This document shows positions 26,761 through 35,513 of a DNA stretch of 64,000 bases, one piece after another. Under the pieces are notes generated by a model, which worked only from the letters and a program-made list of their open reading frames with translations, searched no databases and was not told the DNA's origin. The stretch lies in assembly GCF_029962485.1 (NCBI RefSeq), contig NZ_CP073638.1, forward strand, positions 310,001 to 374,000. Direction: 5' to 3'. Position 1 is the stretch's first letter. Each line of letters starts with the position of its first letter. The translations under genes and the position numbers were made by a program. This DNA comes from Burkholderia cepacia (GTDB taxonomy: Bacteria; Pseudomonadota; Gammaproteobacteria; Burkholderiales; Burkholderiaceae).

Positions 26761-27915
26761 ATGAAGAAGCACGTCATTTTTGCCGCCGCGCTCGCTGCGT
26801 TCGCCGCGCCGGCCTTTGCCCAGAACAGCGTGACGCTGTACGGCCTGATCGACGAAGGCTTCAATTACACGAACAACGTCAACGTCAATGGGGTCGGAAA
26901 GACGAATTACCAGCTCGCGAGCGGCTACGCTCAGGGCAGCCGCTGGGGCCTGAAGGGCAGCGAGGATCTCGGCGGCGGGCTGAAGGCGATCTTCACGCTG
27001 GAAAACGGTTTTGACGTGAACAACGGCCGGCTCGGCCAGGGCGGCCGCATGTTCGGCCGCCAGGCGTTCGTCGGGCTGAGCCAGTCGCGCTTCGGCACGC
27101 TGACCTTCGGTCGCCAGTACGACTCCGTCGTCGACTATCTCGCGCCGCTGACCGCGAACGGCAACTGGGGCGGTACGCTGTTCTCGCACCCGTTCGACAA
27201 CGACAACACGGACAATTCGTTCCGCGTCAACAACACGGTCAAGTACGCGAGCCCCGACTGGAACGGCCTGACATTCGGCGGCACGTACAGCTTCAGCAAC
27301 AGCACGGGCTTCTCGAACAACCGCCAGTACAGCATCGGCGCGCAGTATTCGCTGGCCGGGCTGCAGGTCGCGGCCGCGTACCTGCAGGCGAACAACCCGG
27401 GCATCGGCAACGCGGGCGCGATCGCGGCCGACGACGCGAACTTCGTCGCCGACCGCCTGCGCATCTTCGGCGGCGGCGTGAACTACACGTTCGGCCCGGC
27501 CACCGTCGGCTTCGTCTACACGAAGACGGACGTGAAGAACCCGGTGTCGACCGTCTACCTGCCGGCCTCGACGTTCGCCGGCCTCGGGCTGACCGCGACC
27601 AAGTTCCAGAACTTCGAGATCAACGGCAAGTACCAGCTCACGCCCGATTTCTATCTCGGCGCGCAGTACGTGTACACGGACGGCAAGTTCGATGCGACTG
27701 CCGGCTCGTTCAAGCCGAAGTACCACACGGTCGGCCTGATGGCCGACTACAGCCTGTCGAAGCGCACCGACGTCTACCTGCAGGGCGCGTGGCAGAAGGT
27801 GGCCGGCGACAAGACCGGTACGGCGGCCGACGGCGGTTATGTCGTCGGGACGGACGGCCCGTCGGCGTCGTCGAACCAGTTCGCGGTACGCGCCGCGATC
27901 CGCCACAAGTTCTGA
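26761..27915 (+). CDS. Gram-negative porin (OmpC family, Burkholderia type)
   Basis: Outer-membrane trimeric beta-barrel of 384 aa. It has a signal peptide MKKHVIFAAALAAFAAPAFA cleaved before QNSVTLYG, then barrel strands beginning SVTLYGLIDEGFNYTNN. The porin signature RQAFVGLSQSRFGTLTFGRQYD and PEFFR-like eyelet segments follow, and it ends in aromatic Phe (RAAIRHKF), as outer-membrane insertion requires. The ATG at 26761 is supported by CGGAG and the signal peptide. It lets small hydrophilic solutes through; specificity unknown. No operon partners. Confidence 0.93.
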   Translation: MKKHVIFAAALAAFAAPAFAQNSVTLYGLIDEGFNYTNNVNVNGVGKTNYQLASGYAQGSRWGLKGSEDLGGGLKAIFTLENGFDVNNGRLGQGGRMFGRQAFVGLSQSRFGTLTFGRQYDSVVDYLAPLTANGNWGGTLFSHPFDNDNTDNSFRVNNTVKYASPDWNGLTFGGTYSFSNSTGFSNNRQYSIGAQYSLAGLQVAAAYLQANNPGIGNAGAIAADDANFVADRLRIFGGGVNYTFGPATVGFVYTKTDVKNPVSTVYLPASTFAGLGLTATKFQNFEINGKYQLTPDFYLGAQYVYTDGKFDATAGSFKPKYHTVGLMADYSLSKRTDVYLQGAWQKVAGDKTGTAADGGYVVGTDGPSASSNQFAVRAAIRHKF

Positions 27916-27918
27916 TCG

Positions 27919-27966
27919 TTTCGACCGGCCGGCGACCGGCGGCCGGCGACCGGCGACCGACGGCTG
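27919..27966. repeat. Short GC-rich tandem repeats after the porin gene
   Basis: GACCGGC and GGCCGGC heptamers recur five to six times in a row just after the porin stop. They can form several overlapping hairpins and may stabilise or end the porin message; replication slippage is an equally good origin. Confidence 0.5.
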
Positions 27967-28001
27967 GTGATCGGGGCCGGGCGCCCCGGCGCCGGCCCGC
28001 G

Positions 28002-28952
28002 TCAGCCCGCGCGGTGCATGCCGCCGAGCGTTTCCGCGAGCCAGTCCACGAAAATCCGCACACGCGGTGCCAGGTGCCGGCCGGTCGGAAACACCACCGA
28101 TACCGGCAGCGCCCCGGCACTCCACTCCGGCAGCACTTCGACCAGCGACCCGTTGGCGAGTAGCGGCGCGAGCCCGTCGCGCGGTGCCTGGATCAGTCCG
28201 AGGCCCGCGACGCAGCACGCGAGATACGCCTGCGAGCTGTTGACCGACACGACGCTTTGCATCTTCACCGTGTGCACCTCGCCCGAATCCATGTCCGCAT
28301 ATTCCCAGTCCAGCTCGCGGCCCGTCCGGCTCGAGAAATAGCCGACCGCGATGTGGTCCGGCAGCTCGTCCGGCGAGCGCGGCGTGCCGTGGCGGGCCAG
28401 ATACGCGGGCGACGCGCAGTTGATCTGCGCCATCTCGCCGACGCGCCGCGCGACGAGCGACGTGTCGGACAGCACGCCGACGCGTACCGCGCAGTCGATG
28501 CCGTCGGCGACGAGGTCGACGAAGCGGTCGGTCGTGCTGATCACGACGCGCAGGTCGGGGTAGCGCGCGTGGAAATCCGGCAGCGCCGGGATCACCTGGT
28601 TCAGCGCGAAACGTTCGGGCAGGTCGACGCGGATCACGCCGCGCGGCGACGTGCCGGCATCCTCGAACAGCGTTTCCACATCGTCGAGATCGGCGAGCAG
28701 TCGCGCGCAACGCTCGTAGTAGGTCGCGCCTTCGGCCGTCAGCGCGACGCGCCGCGTCGTGCGCTGCAGCAGGCGGATCTTCAGGTGCTTCTCCAGATAC
28801 TGGACAGCATTGCTGACGGTCGGGCGCGGCAGTTGCAGCTGCTCGGCCGCTTTCGTGAAGCTGCCGAGGTGGGCGACGCGCGCGAAGATGCGCATTGCTT
28901 GCAGATGGTCCATGCGGGCGGAAGTCTCGGCGGGGATGGGAACAGGCTCCAT
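28002..28952 (-). CDS. LysR family transcriptional regulator (CrgA-like)
   Basis: Protein of 316 aa. The HTH core [62 protein letters not shown] begins at residue 14. Many relatives start exactly at that MDHLQ (28913), so the true start may be there rather than at 28952; neither has a clear ribosome site. It diverges from the aldo/keto reductase at 29056 and probably regulates it. Confidence 0.85.
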   Translation of the reverse strand: MEPVPIPAETSARMDHLQAMRIFARVAHLGSFTKAAEQLQLPRPTVSNAVQYLEKHLKIRLLQRTTRRVALTAEGATYYERCARLLADLDDVETLFEDAGTSPRGVIRVDLPERFALNQVIPALPDFHARYPDLRVVISTTDRFVDLVADGIDCAVRVGVLSDTSLVARRVGEMAQINCASPAYLARHGTPRSPDELPDHIAVGYFSSRTGRELDWEYADMDSGEVHTVKMQSVVSVNSSQAYLACCVAGLGLIQAPRDGLAPLLANGSLVEVLPEWSAGALPVSVVFPTGRHLAPRVRIFVDWLAETLGGMHRAG

Positions 28953-29055
28953 TGTTAATCAGCGTCGAATGGTTTGGTGGAGCGTTTCGCGTTTATCGCG
29001 CATGGCGAAGCGTCCAGAATCCGGTCCATCCACTCACCACTTGAAGGAAACGGAC

Positions 29056-30057
29056 ATGGACACGCGTCAACTGGGCCGCACGGGCCCGCAGGTTTCGGCG
29101 ATCGCGCTCGGCTGCATGGGGATGTCGGATTTCTACGGGCCGGCCGACCGCGACGAAAGCATCGCCACGCTGCACGCGGCGCTCGACAACGGCATCACGA
29201 TGCTCGACACCGGCGATTTCTACGGGATGGGCGACAACGAGATGCTGATCCGCGACGCGCTGCGCGGCCGCACGCGCGACCAGGTGCTGATCAGCGTGAA
29301 ATTCGGCGCGCTGCGCGATCCGGCCGGCGGGTTTGCCGGCTACGACGCACGGCCCGACGCGATCCGGAACTTCGTCGCGTATTCGCTGAAGCGGCTCGGC
29401 ACCGACTACATCGACATCTACCGGCCGTCGCGCGTCGATCCGGCCGTGCCGATCGAGGACACGGTTGGCGCGATCGCCGATCTCGTGAAAGCCGGGTACG
29501 TGCGTCATATCGGGCTGTCCGAAGCCAGCGCCGACACGATCCGCCGCGCGGCGGCCGTCGCGCCGATCTCCGATTTGCAGATCGAATATTCGCTGCTGTC
29601 GCGCGGAATCGAAGCCGACATCCTGCCGACCTGCCGCGCGCTCGGCATTGGCGTGACGGCCTACGGCGTGCTGTCGCGCGGGCTGCTCGGCGGGCGTTGG
29701 AGTACGGCACGGCAGGGCGAGCGCGATTTCCGCGCAGCGAGCCCGCGCTTCCAGGGCGAAAACCTGGCGCACAACCTCGCGCTCGTCGACGCGCTGCGCG
29801 CGATCGCCGACGAGAAGGGCAGCAATCCGGCGCAGGTCGCGATCGCATGGGCGCTGTCGCGCGGCGCCGACATCGTGCCGCTGGTCGGCGCGCGCAAGCG
29901 CACGCAACTGCAGGACGGCTTGCTGGCGACTAAATTGCAACTAACGGTCAATGATCTCGCTCGTATCGAAGCGGCGGTGCCCGCCGGGGCGGCTGCCGGC
30001 GAGCGTTATCCGGCCGCACAGATGGCGCACCTCGACAGCGAGCAGGGTCGGGGGTGA
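29056..30057 (+). CDS. Aldo/keto reductase
   Basis: NADPH-dependent (alpha/beta)8-barrel of 333 aa: [23 protein letters not shown] at the start, [14 protein letters not shown] with catalytic Asp and Tyr, and SVKFG with the Lys. The fourth tetrad residue, usually His in a YxHRVDP context, reads YRPSRVDP here, so Ser replaces His; this variant occurs in a recognised subgroup. AAGGAAACGG precedes the ATG. It reduces aldehydes or ketones; substrate unknown. Likely controlled by the divergent LysR. Confidence 0.87.
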   Translation: MDTRQLGRTGPQVSAIALGCMGMSDFYGPADRDESIATLHAALDNGITMLDTGDFYGMGDNEMLIRDALRGRTRDQVLISVKFGALRDPAGGFAGYDARPDAIRNFVAYSLKRLGTDYIDIYRPSRVDPAVPIEDTVGAIADLVKAGYVRHIGLSEASADTIRRAAAVAPISDLQIEYSLLSRGIEADILPTCRALGIGVTAYGVLSRGLLGGRWSTARQGERDFRAASPRFQGENLAHNLALVDALRAIADEKGSNPAQVAIAWALSRGADIVPLVGARKRTQLQDGLLATKLQLTVNDLARIEAAVPAGAAAGERYPAAQMAHLDSEQGRG

Positions 30058-30190
30058 TCCGTGGGGCCGGATTGGCGGGCGTGACAGGCCCGTGCGGCGG
30101 GCCCTAGCCAGCCTCAGGCAAAACCAGATGGCGGGCAGCATGGCGGGGAGGCACCATCGGCGCCGTACTCAACCGGACGGAATGCCTTCC

Positions 30191-30931
30191 ATGCAAATTC
30201 ATACGCTGACGATCATCGTGCTGGTGTTCCTGCTCGCCGGCGCGGTCAAGGGCATGATCGGGCTCGGACTGCCGACGATCGCGATGGGGCTGCTGACGCT
30301 CGCGATGCCGCCGTCGGCCGCGGCCAGCCTGCTGCTCGTGCCGTCGTTCATCACCAACGTGTGGCAGTTGTGGCTCGGCCCGTCGTTCGGGCCGTTGCTG
30401 CGCCGGCTGTGGCCGCTGCTCGCCGGTCTGACGATCGGCACGCTGGCGGGCGGCCTGCCCGCGCTCGCGGCCGGCAGCACGTGGACGCACGCGGCGCTCG
30501 GCGTCGTGCTGATCCTCTACGGGCTGTGGGGGCTGGCCGCTGCACGCTTGCCCGCGCCGGGTCGCCACGAGAAATGGCTGTCGGCCGTGGTCGGCTACCT
30601 GACGGGCGTCGTGACGGCCGCGACCGGCGTGTTCGTCGTGCCGGCCGTGCCTTATCTGCAGGCGCTGCGCTTGTCGAAGGACGACCTGATCCAGGCGCTC
30701 GGGCTGTCGTTCACCGCGTCGACGATCGCGCTTGGCCTGCAGCTGCACGTGTCGGGCGCGTTGCAGACGGTCGACCTCGGTGTGTCGGCACTCGCGCTCG
30801 TGCCGGCGTTGGCGGGGATGGCGGGCGGGCAGTATGCGCGACGCGTGATGAGCGAGAAGGCGTTCAAGCGTTGCTTCTTCGTCGGGCTGATCGCGCTCGG
30901 CGCGTATATGGCAGCAGCCGGGTGGCTGTGA
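30191..30931 (+). CDS. TauE/SafE-type sulfite/anion exporter
   Basis: Inner-membrane protein of 246 aa with about eight helices in two repeats: LVFLLAGAVKGMIGLGLPTIAMGLL and, in the second half, GVVTAATGVFVVPAVPYLQAL. The GxxxGxGxG-like loops are the family signature (sulfite, sulfolactate or organosulfonate export). The start is placed at ATG 30191; an ATG three codons earlier (30182) is also possible. It is on the same strand as the aldo/keto reductase, 133 bases downstream. Confidence 0.84.
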   Translation: MQIHTLTIIVLVFLLAGAVKGMIGLGLPTIAMGLLTLAMPPSAAASLLLVPSFITNVWQLWLGPSFGPLLRRLWPLLAGLTIGTLAGGLPALAAGSTWTHAALGVVLILYGLWGLAAARLPAPGRHEKWLSAVVGYLTGVVTAATGVFVVPAVPYLQALRLSKDDLIQALGLSFTASTIALGLQLHVSGALQTVDLGVSALALVPALAGMAGGQYARRVMSEKAFKRCFFVGLIALGAYMAAAGWL

Positions 30932-30975
30932 GCGGGTATCGCGGGTAAAGGGGGATGCCGGTGTTGTTTCGAAGC

Positions 30976-31008
30976 GCCCGAAGCCGGTTTCAGCGACCGG
31001 CTTCGGGC
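30976..31008. terminator. Strong hairpin between convergent genes
   Basis: GCCCGAAGCCGGT / ACCGGCTTCGGGC, 13-bp perfect stem with a 7-base loop, between the exporter (+, ends 30931) and the lipoprotein gene (-, ends 31036). It has only short T-runs, so likely a moderate bidirectional terminator. Confidence 0.7.
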
Positions 31009-31035
31009 GGGTTCACATGGCGTGGATCACACGGT

Positions 31036-33201
31036 TCAGGCCGGATCGGCGTACTTCAGCGACCACCCGAACGTGCGCGTCGTGCCTGCGCCGAGTGCAA
31101 ACGGCTTCGTCGTGCACGCGAAGTTCGAATGCAGCTGGCCGATCGGCGTCGTCGACAGCGGGTTCGTCGTGCCGTTCGCCGTGTCGAAGGCGGACAGCGC
31201 GCAGGTGTCGAACCCGGATGCCGCGTAACCGGTCGCGGCGCTGTTGGCGTAAGTCACCGACACACCGTCGCCGTTGGCCTGCGTCGACGCGAAATCAGCG
31301 AACGACGTGAAGTCCGTCTCGACCGCGAGGTTGCCCGTGAGCGTGCCCGAACTCAGCGTATCGCTGCGCGAGACGGTGCCGTGCGCGAACGTCAGCACCG
31401 TATGCACCTGCAGGTCGAGATCCGTCGTGTATGCCGCGTTCTTCGATGCGAGACGGAACTTCGTCGTATCGAACGACACGATCACCTGGCCGTTGCTTTG
31501 CTGCACGTTCAGGTTCTTGTAGTACGTGACGGGAATGTACGTCTTCGCGTTGTACGTCACCTGCGGCACCAGCAGCGCATAACCGAGATCGGTCGTGCCG
31601 TAGATCAGCTTGTCCGAGAACGGTACCGGGTAGTACGGCGTGAACGAGTTGTAGTCGGGCGCCTGGCTCAGGTTCAGGTTGATCACGCGCCGGCCGTCGC
31701 GCACGGTGAGCAGCGCGGCGCTGTACGGATGGGCCGCATCGGTCGGCTGGTTGTACCAGGTAAGCGTGTAGCGCGGCAGCGCGTCGAGCCATGCGCCGTA
31801 GTCCGCATCGGCCATCGGCGCCTTCCCGCCGAAGCCGAGCTTGTTCCACCACGCGTTCACATACAGGTACTGGTGCAGCAGGCTGAAGTTCTCGCCCATC
31901 ACGCGCGGCTTGCCGCGATACGCGTCGGTGCCGCGGCCCTTGACCCACATGTTCACCGACGGCGTCGGCAGCGACGGGTCGTACCAGTACGTGTCGAAAC
32001 GATGCGCGGCCTGGTAGATGAATGCATACGCGACCTGCTTCTCCTGGTCGGTCAGCACGCCGGCGTTGGCGGCGGCCGTCAGCACTTCCATGAATGCGGA
32101 ATCGCCGTACGGGCCGATCGAGCGGCCGTAGTTGAAGCCCTGGCCGTTGGCGTTCAGCTGCGGCAGGATCAGGTCGACCGACTTGCGCAGATAGCCCTTC
32201 AGTTCGGGCGTGAGATTCGCCACGTTGTCCATCTCGAACGTGCGCTCGACCACTTCGCCGATCAGCAGCGTGCTGTAGCGGTCGAAGCGCGCCTGGTCGT
32301 AGTAGGTCGTGTGCGTGTTCGACGCTTCGTCGGAGAAGCCGCCCGACGAGTCGTTGCGGATGTGGTTCGTCAGCGTGTACAGCAGCGCGTCGCGCGCGCC
32401 CATCGTCGCGACGGACGGATCGGTCTTCGAGGCGAAGGTCGGGCTGCTCCAGCCGAGCTTCTGGCGCAGCCCGGCAATTCCGTAGGACACCGCATAGTAA
32501 TTCTGCGCGGTGTTGAGCGACGCAATGTCGATCGGCGTGCCGGCGGCCGGGCACGTACTGGTCTTGCCGCTCGCATCAGGGCCGAACATGTCGCAGAAGG
32601 TGAGGCGCTGCTGCAGCGTCGCGAGCATCGCGTCGCTGAAGACTTCGTTGAGCATCCCGTGCGCCTTCAGGTTGTTCAGCGCGACGAGGTAGTAGTACTC
32701 GCCCCACGACGTGTTCGCATACGTGTAGTTGCCGCCCGACTGCGCCATCATCGCGGTCGTGATCGTCTGGTACGTCGCGAGGTAGCTCGCATACTGCGGG
32801 TCGTTCTTCGACTTCATGTCGATCAGGATGTACGACAGGCCGAGCGCGAGCTTGCCGGGCAGGAATTTGTCGCCGGTGTTCGTGTCGAGCACGTGGACGG
32901 GCGTACCGTCGCCGAGATCCATCACGACCTGCGTGAAGTCGGGCGATTTCCGGATCAGGTCGAACAGCGCGCGCATCTGGCCCATCATCGTGACCGGAAT
33001 GTTCGTGCCGGCCGGCACGCTCGTGTCGGGCGCGCCGTAGACGAGCGCCTGCAGCGAGTTCGCCGCGAGCGTCGGTGTCGTGGACGGGGGCGGCGATGAC
33101 GGCGGCGTGTCGGTCACGTCGTTGCCGCCGCACGCGCTGACGAACACGACGGAAAGGGCGCTGAGCGCGGCGCCGAGCGCGAATCTGCTGCGCGGATGCA
33201 T
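31036..33201 (-). CDS. Large secreted lipoprotein of unknown function, possibly carbohydrate-active
   Basis: Protein of 721 aa. A lipoprotein signal peptide (lipobox VSAC, Cys24) is followed by a Pro/Ser/Thr linker. Residues ~50-430 are helix-rich with many aromatics (e.g. NYGRSIGPYGDSAFMEVLTA, AHRFDTYWYDPS, MGENFSLLHQYLYVNAWW) and the last ~280 are beta-rich (RVINLNLSQAPDYNSFTPYYPVPFSDKLIYG). A helical toroid followed by a beta-sandwich is the build of several polysaccharide lyases, but I do not recognise the family and this is inference. GGAGACACA precedes the ATG at 33201. LacI-type palindromes upstream (33380-33397) fit a sugar-controlled gene. It stands alone. Confidence 0.72.
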   Translation of the reverse strand: MHPRSRFALGAALSALSVVFVSACGGNDVTDTPPSSPPPSTTPTLAANSLQALVYGAPDTSVPAGTNIPVTMMGQMRALFDLIRKSPDFTQVVMDLGDGTPVHVLDTNTGDKFLPGKLALGLSYILIDMKSKNDPQYASYLATYQTITTAMMAQSGGNYTYANTSWGEYYYLVALNNLKAHGMLNEVFSDAMLATLQQRLTFCDMFGPDASGKTSTCPAAGTPIDIASLNTAQNYYAVSYGIAGLRQKLGWSSPTFASKTDPSVATMGARDALLYTLTNHIRNDSSGGFSDEASNTHTTYYDQARFDRYSTLLIGEVVERTFEMDNVANLTPELKGYLRKSVDLILPQLNANGQGFNYGRSIGPYGDSAFMEVLTAAANAGVLTDQEKQVAYAFIYQAAHRFDTYWYDPSLPTPSVNMWVKGRGTDAYRGKPRVMGENFSLLHQYLYVNAWWNKLGFGGKAPMADADYGAWLDALPRYTLTWYNQPTDAAHPYSAALLTVRDGRRVINLNLSQAPDYNSFTPYYPVPFSDKLIYGTTDLGYALLVPQVTYNAKTYIPVTYYKNLNVQQSNGQVIVSFDTTKFRLASKNAAYTTDLDLQVHTVLTFAHGTVSRSDTLSSGTLTGNLAVETDFTSFADFASTQANGDGVSVTYANSAATGYAASGFDTCALSAFDTANGTTNPLSTTPIGQLHSNFACTTKPFALGAGTTRTFGWSLKYADPA

Positions 33202-33379
33202 TGTGTCTCCAGTTTTGAATAGTGATGAAGGACGGGCGGGTGTGGCCGCTGCCGCGCTCGATGCCCGTACCCGACCGTTGCCTTGAAACCCTGATCCCTG
33301 AAGGCGGACGGCCTGAATCACAACTCGAGCGGGCAAGCGTTCCCCCTGCACGGGCCGTGACCGGCGTCGCGCTGAAGCA

Positions 33380-33397
33380 TTGGAAAACGTTTTCCAA
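33380..33397. promoter_or_regulatory. LacI/GalR-type operator
   Basis: TTGGAAAACGTTTTCCAA, an 18-bp perfect palindrome with the central CG step typical of LacI-family sites, about 180 bases upstream of the lipoprotein start codon. No LacI-family gene lies in the window, so the repressor would be encoded elsewhere. Confidence 0.65.
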
Positions 33398-33613
33398 ATT
33401 TAGGCATCCAGCGACGCGATGTCAATGATCTTTCACGCAGGATGCGCCGGTGAAAACCCGAATAGTGGGAACGAAGAGGCGGGCGTTCTGATCAGAATTG
33501 CGCGTGAATCGCCCAAAATTCTCTCGATGAGTGAGCGCGTATCGTGCGGGTGGCGTGCGCTGAAGCGGCAGGAGGCAAGACTGAATGTCGACGTGCTTAC
33601 GATGGATAATGAG

Positions 33614-33627
33614 AGAAAACGTTATCC
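33614..33627. promoter_or_regulatory. Second, degenerate LacI-type site
   Basis: AGAAAACGTTATCC matches the 14-base core of the upstream palindrome at 12 positions. Its centre is 232 bases from that of the first site, which would allow looping. It could also be chance. Confidence 0.35.
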
Positions 33628-33699
33628 ATAAGGATCGAAGCACATCACGACGGATATCGGCGTGTCGGTCGCGACCGGCGAGCGGCCGCCGCGACGGGG

Positions 33700-34086
33700 C
33701 TAAAGCTGCGCCTCGATCGCCGCCTTGTCGATCACCGACCAGACCTGGCGGATCTTGCCGTCATGAAATTCGTAGAACACGTTCTCGGCGAAGGTGACCT
33801 TCCGGCCGTCGACAGCGAGCCCCATGAACGTCCCCTTCGGCGAACAGGCGAAGCGCAGCCGGCACGCGATGCGAGGTGGCTCGCACGCGAGCAACCGGAT
33901 GTCGAAGCGGAGATCGGGAATGTCGCGGTAGTCCTGTTCGAGCATCGCGCGGTAGCCGGCGAGGCCGAGCGGCCGGTCGTTGTGGATCACGTCGTCGGAG
34001 ACGTACTCGCCGAGCGCCGGCCAGTCCTGGCGGTTCAGGCAGTCGATATACGCGCGATAGCGGGTGGCGAGATCGGTTTCGGTCAT
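33700..34086 (-). CDS. SnoaL/NTF2-like protein (ester cyclase type)
   Basis: Small protein of 128 aa with the cone-shaped NTF2/SnoaL fold pattern: a helical start ATRYRAYIDCLNRQDWPALGEYVSDDVIHNDRPLGLAGYRAMLEQDYRDIPDLRFDI, then strands ending KVTFAENVFYEFHDGKIRQVWSVIDKAAIEAQL. Such proteins act as cyclases or hydratases on polyketide-like substrates, or simply bind ligands. The start is ATG 34086, because GGAGG stands 6 bases before it; the in-frame ATG at 34092 is too close to that site. It lies 35 bases after the end of the broken LysR gene, on the same strand. Confidence 0.8.
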   Translation of the reverse strand: MTETDLATRYRAYIDCLNRQDWPALGEYVSDDVIHNDRPLGLAGYRAMLEQDYRDIPDLRFDIRLLACEPPRIACRLRFACSPKGTFMGLAVDGRKVTFAENVFYEFHDGKIRQVWSVIDKAAIEAQL

Positions 34087-34121
34087 GGTCATGCCTCCGT
34101 ATAACGACGATGCGGCGCGCG

Positions 34122-35014
34122 TTACCGCGACGGTGTCGCGCCGGACAGGAACGCGACGAACTCCCGCGTGTATTTCGGCAGCGCGTCGAACGACCGCGCG
34201 CACAGTGTCAGATTCCGGTGGCTCCACGGATCGGACAGCTCGACGAGCCGCACGTCCATCGTCTGCACGCTCGGCCGCGTGCCGCGACACGATGCCGATG
34301 CCCACGCCGCTCGCGATCACGCAGCAGATCGCATCGAAGCTCTTCAACTGCACGCGGTAGCGGATCCGCTTGCCGAGCGCGCGCGCCTGGTCGGCGAGAT
34401 GCACCTGCAGCGCGCTGCCGTCGGTGAGGCCGATGAAATCCTCGCCGGCGATGTCGTCGAACGCAACTTTCCGGTGCGACGCCAGCGGATGCGCGGCCGG
34501 CACGACGACGATCAGCCAGTCCTCGCGGAACGGCTTCTGTTCGAGCCCGCCCGAGCCCGACCGAATCGGCGACGATGCCGACCTCGGCCGTCTTGTTGCG
34601 GATCGCATGCACGATCTCCTGGCTCGAGCGCTCTTCGACGCTGATCGACAGCTTCGGATGGTGCGGCAGGTAATCGGCCAGCGCGTCGGGCAGGTATTCG
34701 CTCAGCGAAGCCGTGTTGCACAGCAGCCGGATATGGCCGCGCAGCCCCTGGCCGTATTGCTGCAGTTCGCCACGCATGTGGTCGATCTGCTGCAGCACGG
34801 TGCGCGCGTGGTGTTCGAGCGCGCGGCCCGCGTCGGTCGCTTGCGCACCCGACTTGGTCCGGTGCAGCAGCGGCACGCCGAGCTCGTCCTCCATGCCGCG
34901 GATGCGCTCGCTCGCGGCTTGCAGCGTGATGTGCGTGCGCTCGGCGCCGCTCGTGATCGTGCCGGCCTCGCAGATGTTCAGGAAGAGCCGCAGGTCGGTC
35001 AGGTCGAAGCGCAT
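34122..35014 (-). pseudogene. LysR regulator gene broken by two frameshifts
   Basis: The N-terminal half (MRFDLTDLRLFLNICEAG, HTH and half the effector domain up to VGIVADS) is open from 35014 to about 34562. The protein then continues in the next frame (GSGGLEQKPFREDWLIVVVPAAHPLA to GIGIVSRHAAER) until about 34267, and in the third frame (TMDVRLVELSDPWSHRNLTL to SGATPSR) to the stop at 34122. All three pieces together give a normal ~297-residue LysR protein. Each break needs one extra or two missing bases, at about 34561 and 34266, both in GC-rich context. Either a decayed gene or two sequencing errors. Confidence 0.8.
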
Positions 35015-35168
35015 GATGGGCCGGGAGTGAAGGCGTTGAATGGCCGATAAGTTAGCAGGAACCGCCGCGCCGGTCTCAGGCTCAGCCTGAGACCCGATTC
35101 GCCAGGTCCGCATTTTCGGGGTGCGATCGATGGCCGATCATGAATGCACATCAACCGGGGAGCCTGTC

Positions 35169-35279
35169 ATGCAGATCGATTCGTCGTGGGGCGTGTCGTT
35201 CAAGATCGCGTTGCATCTACTGTTCCTGTGCGTCGGCATCGCGTGGGCCTGTTCCGAATTCGTCCGATGGTTGCGTTGA
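35169..35279 (+). CDS. Small single-pass membrane protein, 36 aa
   Basis: Short frame with GGGGAG (35157-35162) 6 bases before its ATG. The peptide starts MQIDSSWGVSFK, has one hydrophobic helix (IALHLLFLCVGIAWACSEF) and ends with a basic VRWLR, so it would lie in the inner membrane with its C-terminus probably inside. The ribosome site and the clean helix are the only evidence; no family is recognised. It sits in the gap before the NlpD-like gene on the same strand. Confidence 0.5.
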   Translation: MQIDSSWGVSFKIALHLLFLCVGIAWACSEFVRWLR

Positions 35280-35397
35280 GTGTCGATTCGCGCCTATTGA
35301 AACAAATCTGTCATAGTTTTTCGCGACGAAAATTCTTCCGCCTTCCTGCAAAAAGACCATCAAGTTTTTCTGAATCGGACCGTATTACCGGTAGCGT

Positions 35398-35411
35398 ATG
35401 CCGGCCGGCAT
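35398..35411. repeat. 14-bp perfect palindrome
   Basis: ATGCCGGCCGGCAT, flanked by ACCGG and CCGGT that could extend the fold, about 100 bases upstream of the NlpD-like gene. It may be a hairpin ending the 36-aa frame or a binding site. Confidence 0.35.
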
Positions 35412-35513
35412 CCGGTTCGTGATCGTTTGTCATCATTGTTTGCATCCGGTTACACGTCGGCCGTTCCGTTTTTGAGATGCTTGAAAGATTGTCAAACCGG
35501 AGTCGGATCGTCC

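Larger units (their letters stand above)
33202..33699. other. Regulatory intergenic region upstream of the lipoprotein gene
   Basis: About 500 bases, less GC-rich than its surroundings, with no supported gene. It holds one perfect LacI-type palindrome (33380-33397), a degenerate copy of it (33614-33627) and the inverted repeat ATGGATAA-N12-TTATCCAT (33602-33629) around that copy. Confidence 0.6.

Noticed and set aside
33419..33631. A 70-codon frame upstream of the SnoaL-like gene
   Set aside because: No ribosome site and no recognisable sequence; it lies in a region better explained as regulatory.
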